From NCBI RefSeq assembly GCF_964340395.1, contig NC_135557.1, positions 10,609,960 to 10,673,959 on the forward strand: a stretch of DNA of 64,000 nucleotides. Reading direction: 5' to 3'. The notes under the pieces are model-generated. The model saw nothing but the letters and a program-made list of their open reading frames with translations, searched no databases and was not told where the DNA came from. Position 1 is the stretch's first letter. Each line of letters opens with the position of its first letter. Below, in pieces: positions 62,530 to 64,000 of the stretch. Origin of the DNA: Glandiceps talaboti. Its lineage: Eukaryota > Hemichordata > Enteropneusta > Spengelidae. A program made the translations under genes and the position numbers.

Positions 62530-62543
62530 GTTTCCATGGAAAC
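62530..62543. promoter_or_regulatory. X-box palindrome GTTTCCATGGAAAC
   Basis: A perfectly symmetric RFX X-box. It differs from its neighbours at two mirrored positions and lies between the two duplicated ones. Confidence 0.5.
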
Positions 62544-62701
62544 ATAAGGTAGGCGTGAAAATTATGTTTTCATTGCATACACATACATCTCACAAATAAC
62601 ATTATAAATCGGATAAATATCTTTTTATTTGCACATTGACCCCACTACCATGGGTAGTTTGTCATGCTGAATTCAAAAAAGTGGTCATTTAATTAACATC
62701 A

Positions 62702-62715
62702 GTTGCCATGGTAAC
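62702..62715. promoter_or_regulatory. X-box palindrome GTTGCCATGGTAAC
   Basis: Same sequence as 62367-62380, in unit 2; conserved although the flanks have diverged. Confidence 0.5.
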
Positions 62716-62860
62716 CAAAATAACCATATTATGTGATTTTTTGAAAAATTAGTCATAAAACACTTTAAAAATTTCAAATTTAGGAAAAAACATCATTGCT
62801 GTTTGAATGTATGGGTTGGTGATATATGTTGTAACAAGGTTTCATGAGTTTTGAAATTAT

Positions 62861-64000
62861 CTGTATCAAACCTATGCAATTCTAAAACTCTAAAATCACC
62901 AGAATAAATTGTAAATACCTAAAATATACCAGTAGTCCTTGACAATTCCATTTACGCAGCTTGGTTCAGTCTTTTATCACAAAATCTTCAAATAAGTGTA
63001 CACACACATTTGAGTACAAGTTGACATGATCGTTGACTCCAACTGTATGTTATTGTTTGAAATTGTACTTGGATTTTATCCAACAAAATATCGTCTGCTT
63101 TTAAATTCTCCAACTCAACTGACAACATCATGATGTGCGGATGCGTACGTACATATTTCCGGGTCCCAGTGACACATGCCAAATTCAAACGATAAGGACA
63201 CAATATAGTTGGGATCGATCACAGTATCACTACATCGATTGTTACAGGAATATCAATATTATTATCCAGAATTTCTCAGTCGTGAAGCTTGCTGACAAGT
63301 GCAAGGTTATAAAGTAAGATGGCAACTTTTATATTTTGCGCGTGCAAGTCAACTGATGTCACTAGAATGTATTACAATGTAGCTATAGTTATCACGCGAA
63401 TCACGCATGTCATGTGCACTGCATTTATGTAGATGTGTGTATGCAACGGTACACGTGTGCCATACACATATAATATACACAAGCAAGATAGGCAGTGACC
63501 AGGTCACTACTTTATTGTTTACACGACTTTGCCGAACGACTAGGAATAATCAGTAATTTACAAGTTGCTAAAATTTACGCGAAGTTGACTTAAAAACAGA
63601 AAGGGGCATTGCGAATATTTTGTAATGCATGCGTAGTCCGGATTGTTTGTCTTGCCATTGTTGCGTCTACCTGGAAAATTACATACATCTCGGCGAACAC
63701 ACATTCATATGGACAAAGCAGTGCAGTGCATATGCCACGCTCCCACGTCAAAAATCAAAAAAAAAAAAAAATCAAAAAAAAAAAAATTTGCACTGTAAGA
63801 CATGCCTAGCCATAGTTCTCTTCATCATGTTCAAATTTTATTTTATTTTAGGAGACAGGAATGTCGATATTATTATTTTATTTTACGAGACAAAAATAGT
63901 CGTAGACGATATATATGGCACACTGTGTAAGCACGGGTAGTTTTTTGAAAGATGACAAAACTGCTGCTGTGTGGATGGTAATGAACCCAATCAATAGAAA
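62861..64000. other. no supported gene
   Basis: Short frames only. Two poly-A patches near 63755-63785 separate otherwise unremarkable sequence. Confidence 0.4.

Larger units (their letters stand above)
62300..62860. repeat. diverged two-unit tandem duplication, period about 335 bp
   Basis: Unit 1 at about 62305 and unit 2 at about 62640 share ggtagtttt.tatgctgagtt, caaaaaagggggtcatttt and gttgccatggtaaccaaaat. Confidence 0.75.

Overview
This is a window of animal nuclear DNA. Evidence: spliced genes with GT-AG introns, AATAAA signals, tRNA-derived SINEs, a LINE 3' end, a Penelope-like (GIY-YIG) remnant, many foldback MITEs and very long microsatellites. The sequence is AT-rich. A Death/NB-ARC/TPR NLR-type gene and a decayed fucolectin-like (F5/8 C) domain suggest a marine invertebrate, most likely an invertebrate deuterostome (hemichordate, cephalochordate or echinoderm grade). 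That placement is inference; no marker fixes the species.

Layout. (1) 1-8.9 kb: one intronless, unrecognised 288-aa gene on + (2267-3133), then a cluster of unrelated foldback MITEs. (2) 8.9-20.9 kb: a minus-strand NLR-type gene. I traced ten coding exons with consistent splice phases, giving about 946 codons in the order Death domain, linker, NB-ARC (P-loop, Walker B, GLPLA), winged-helix-like region, TPRs. Its last exon was not found. Its introns hold a 30-bp minisatellite, MITEs, a LINE end and a decayed copy of exon 10. (3) 21-31 kb: repeats and a minus-strand class A GPCR (26063-27031), possibly driven from a TATA promoter and untranslated exon near 30.9 kb. (4) 31-40 kb: a SINE, a MITE-centred duplication, a frameshifted F5/8 C-like lectin domain and a decayed Penelope-like element. 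(5) 40-59.7 kb: a macrosatellite-like array with a unit of about 2.03 kb, in at least seven full or partial copies. It is broken by a SINE and by a 5.3-kb inverted-terminal-repeat element that made a 7-bp target duplication. (6) 59.8-64 kb: a second copy of a GAT-rich relic and a tandem duplication carrying three perfect RFX X-box palindromes.

How it fits together. The only clear functional pair by theme is an immune-type sensor (Death-NB-ARC-TPR) and an independent membrane receptor; nothing in the sequence links them. Most of the window is repeat-driven, with at least eight foldback or inverted-repeat families and nested insertions whose relative order can be read directly.
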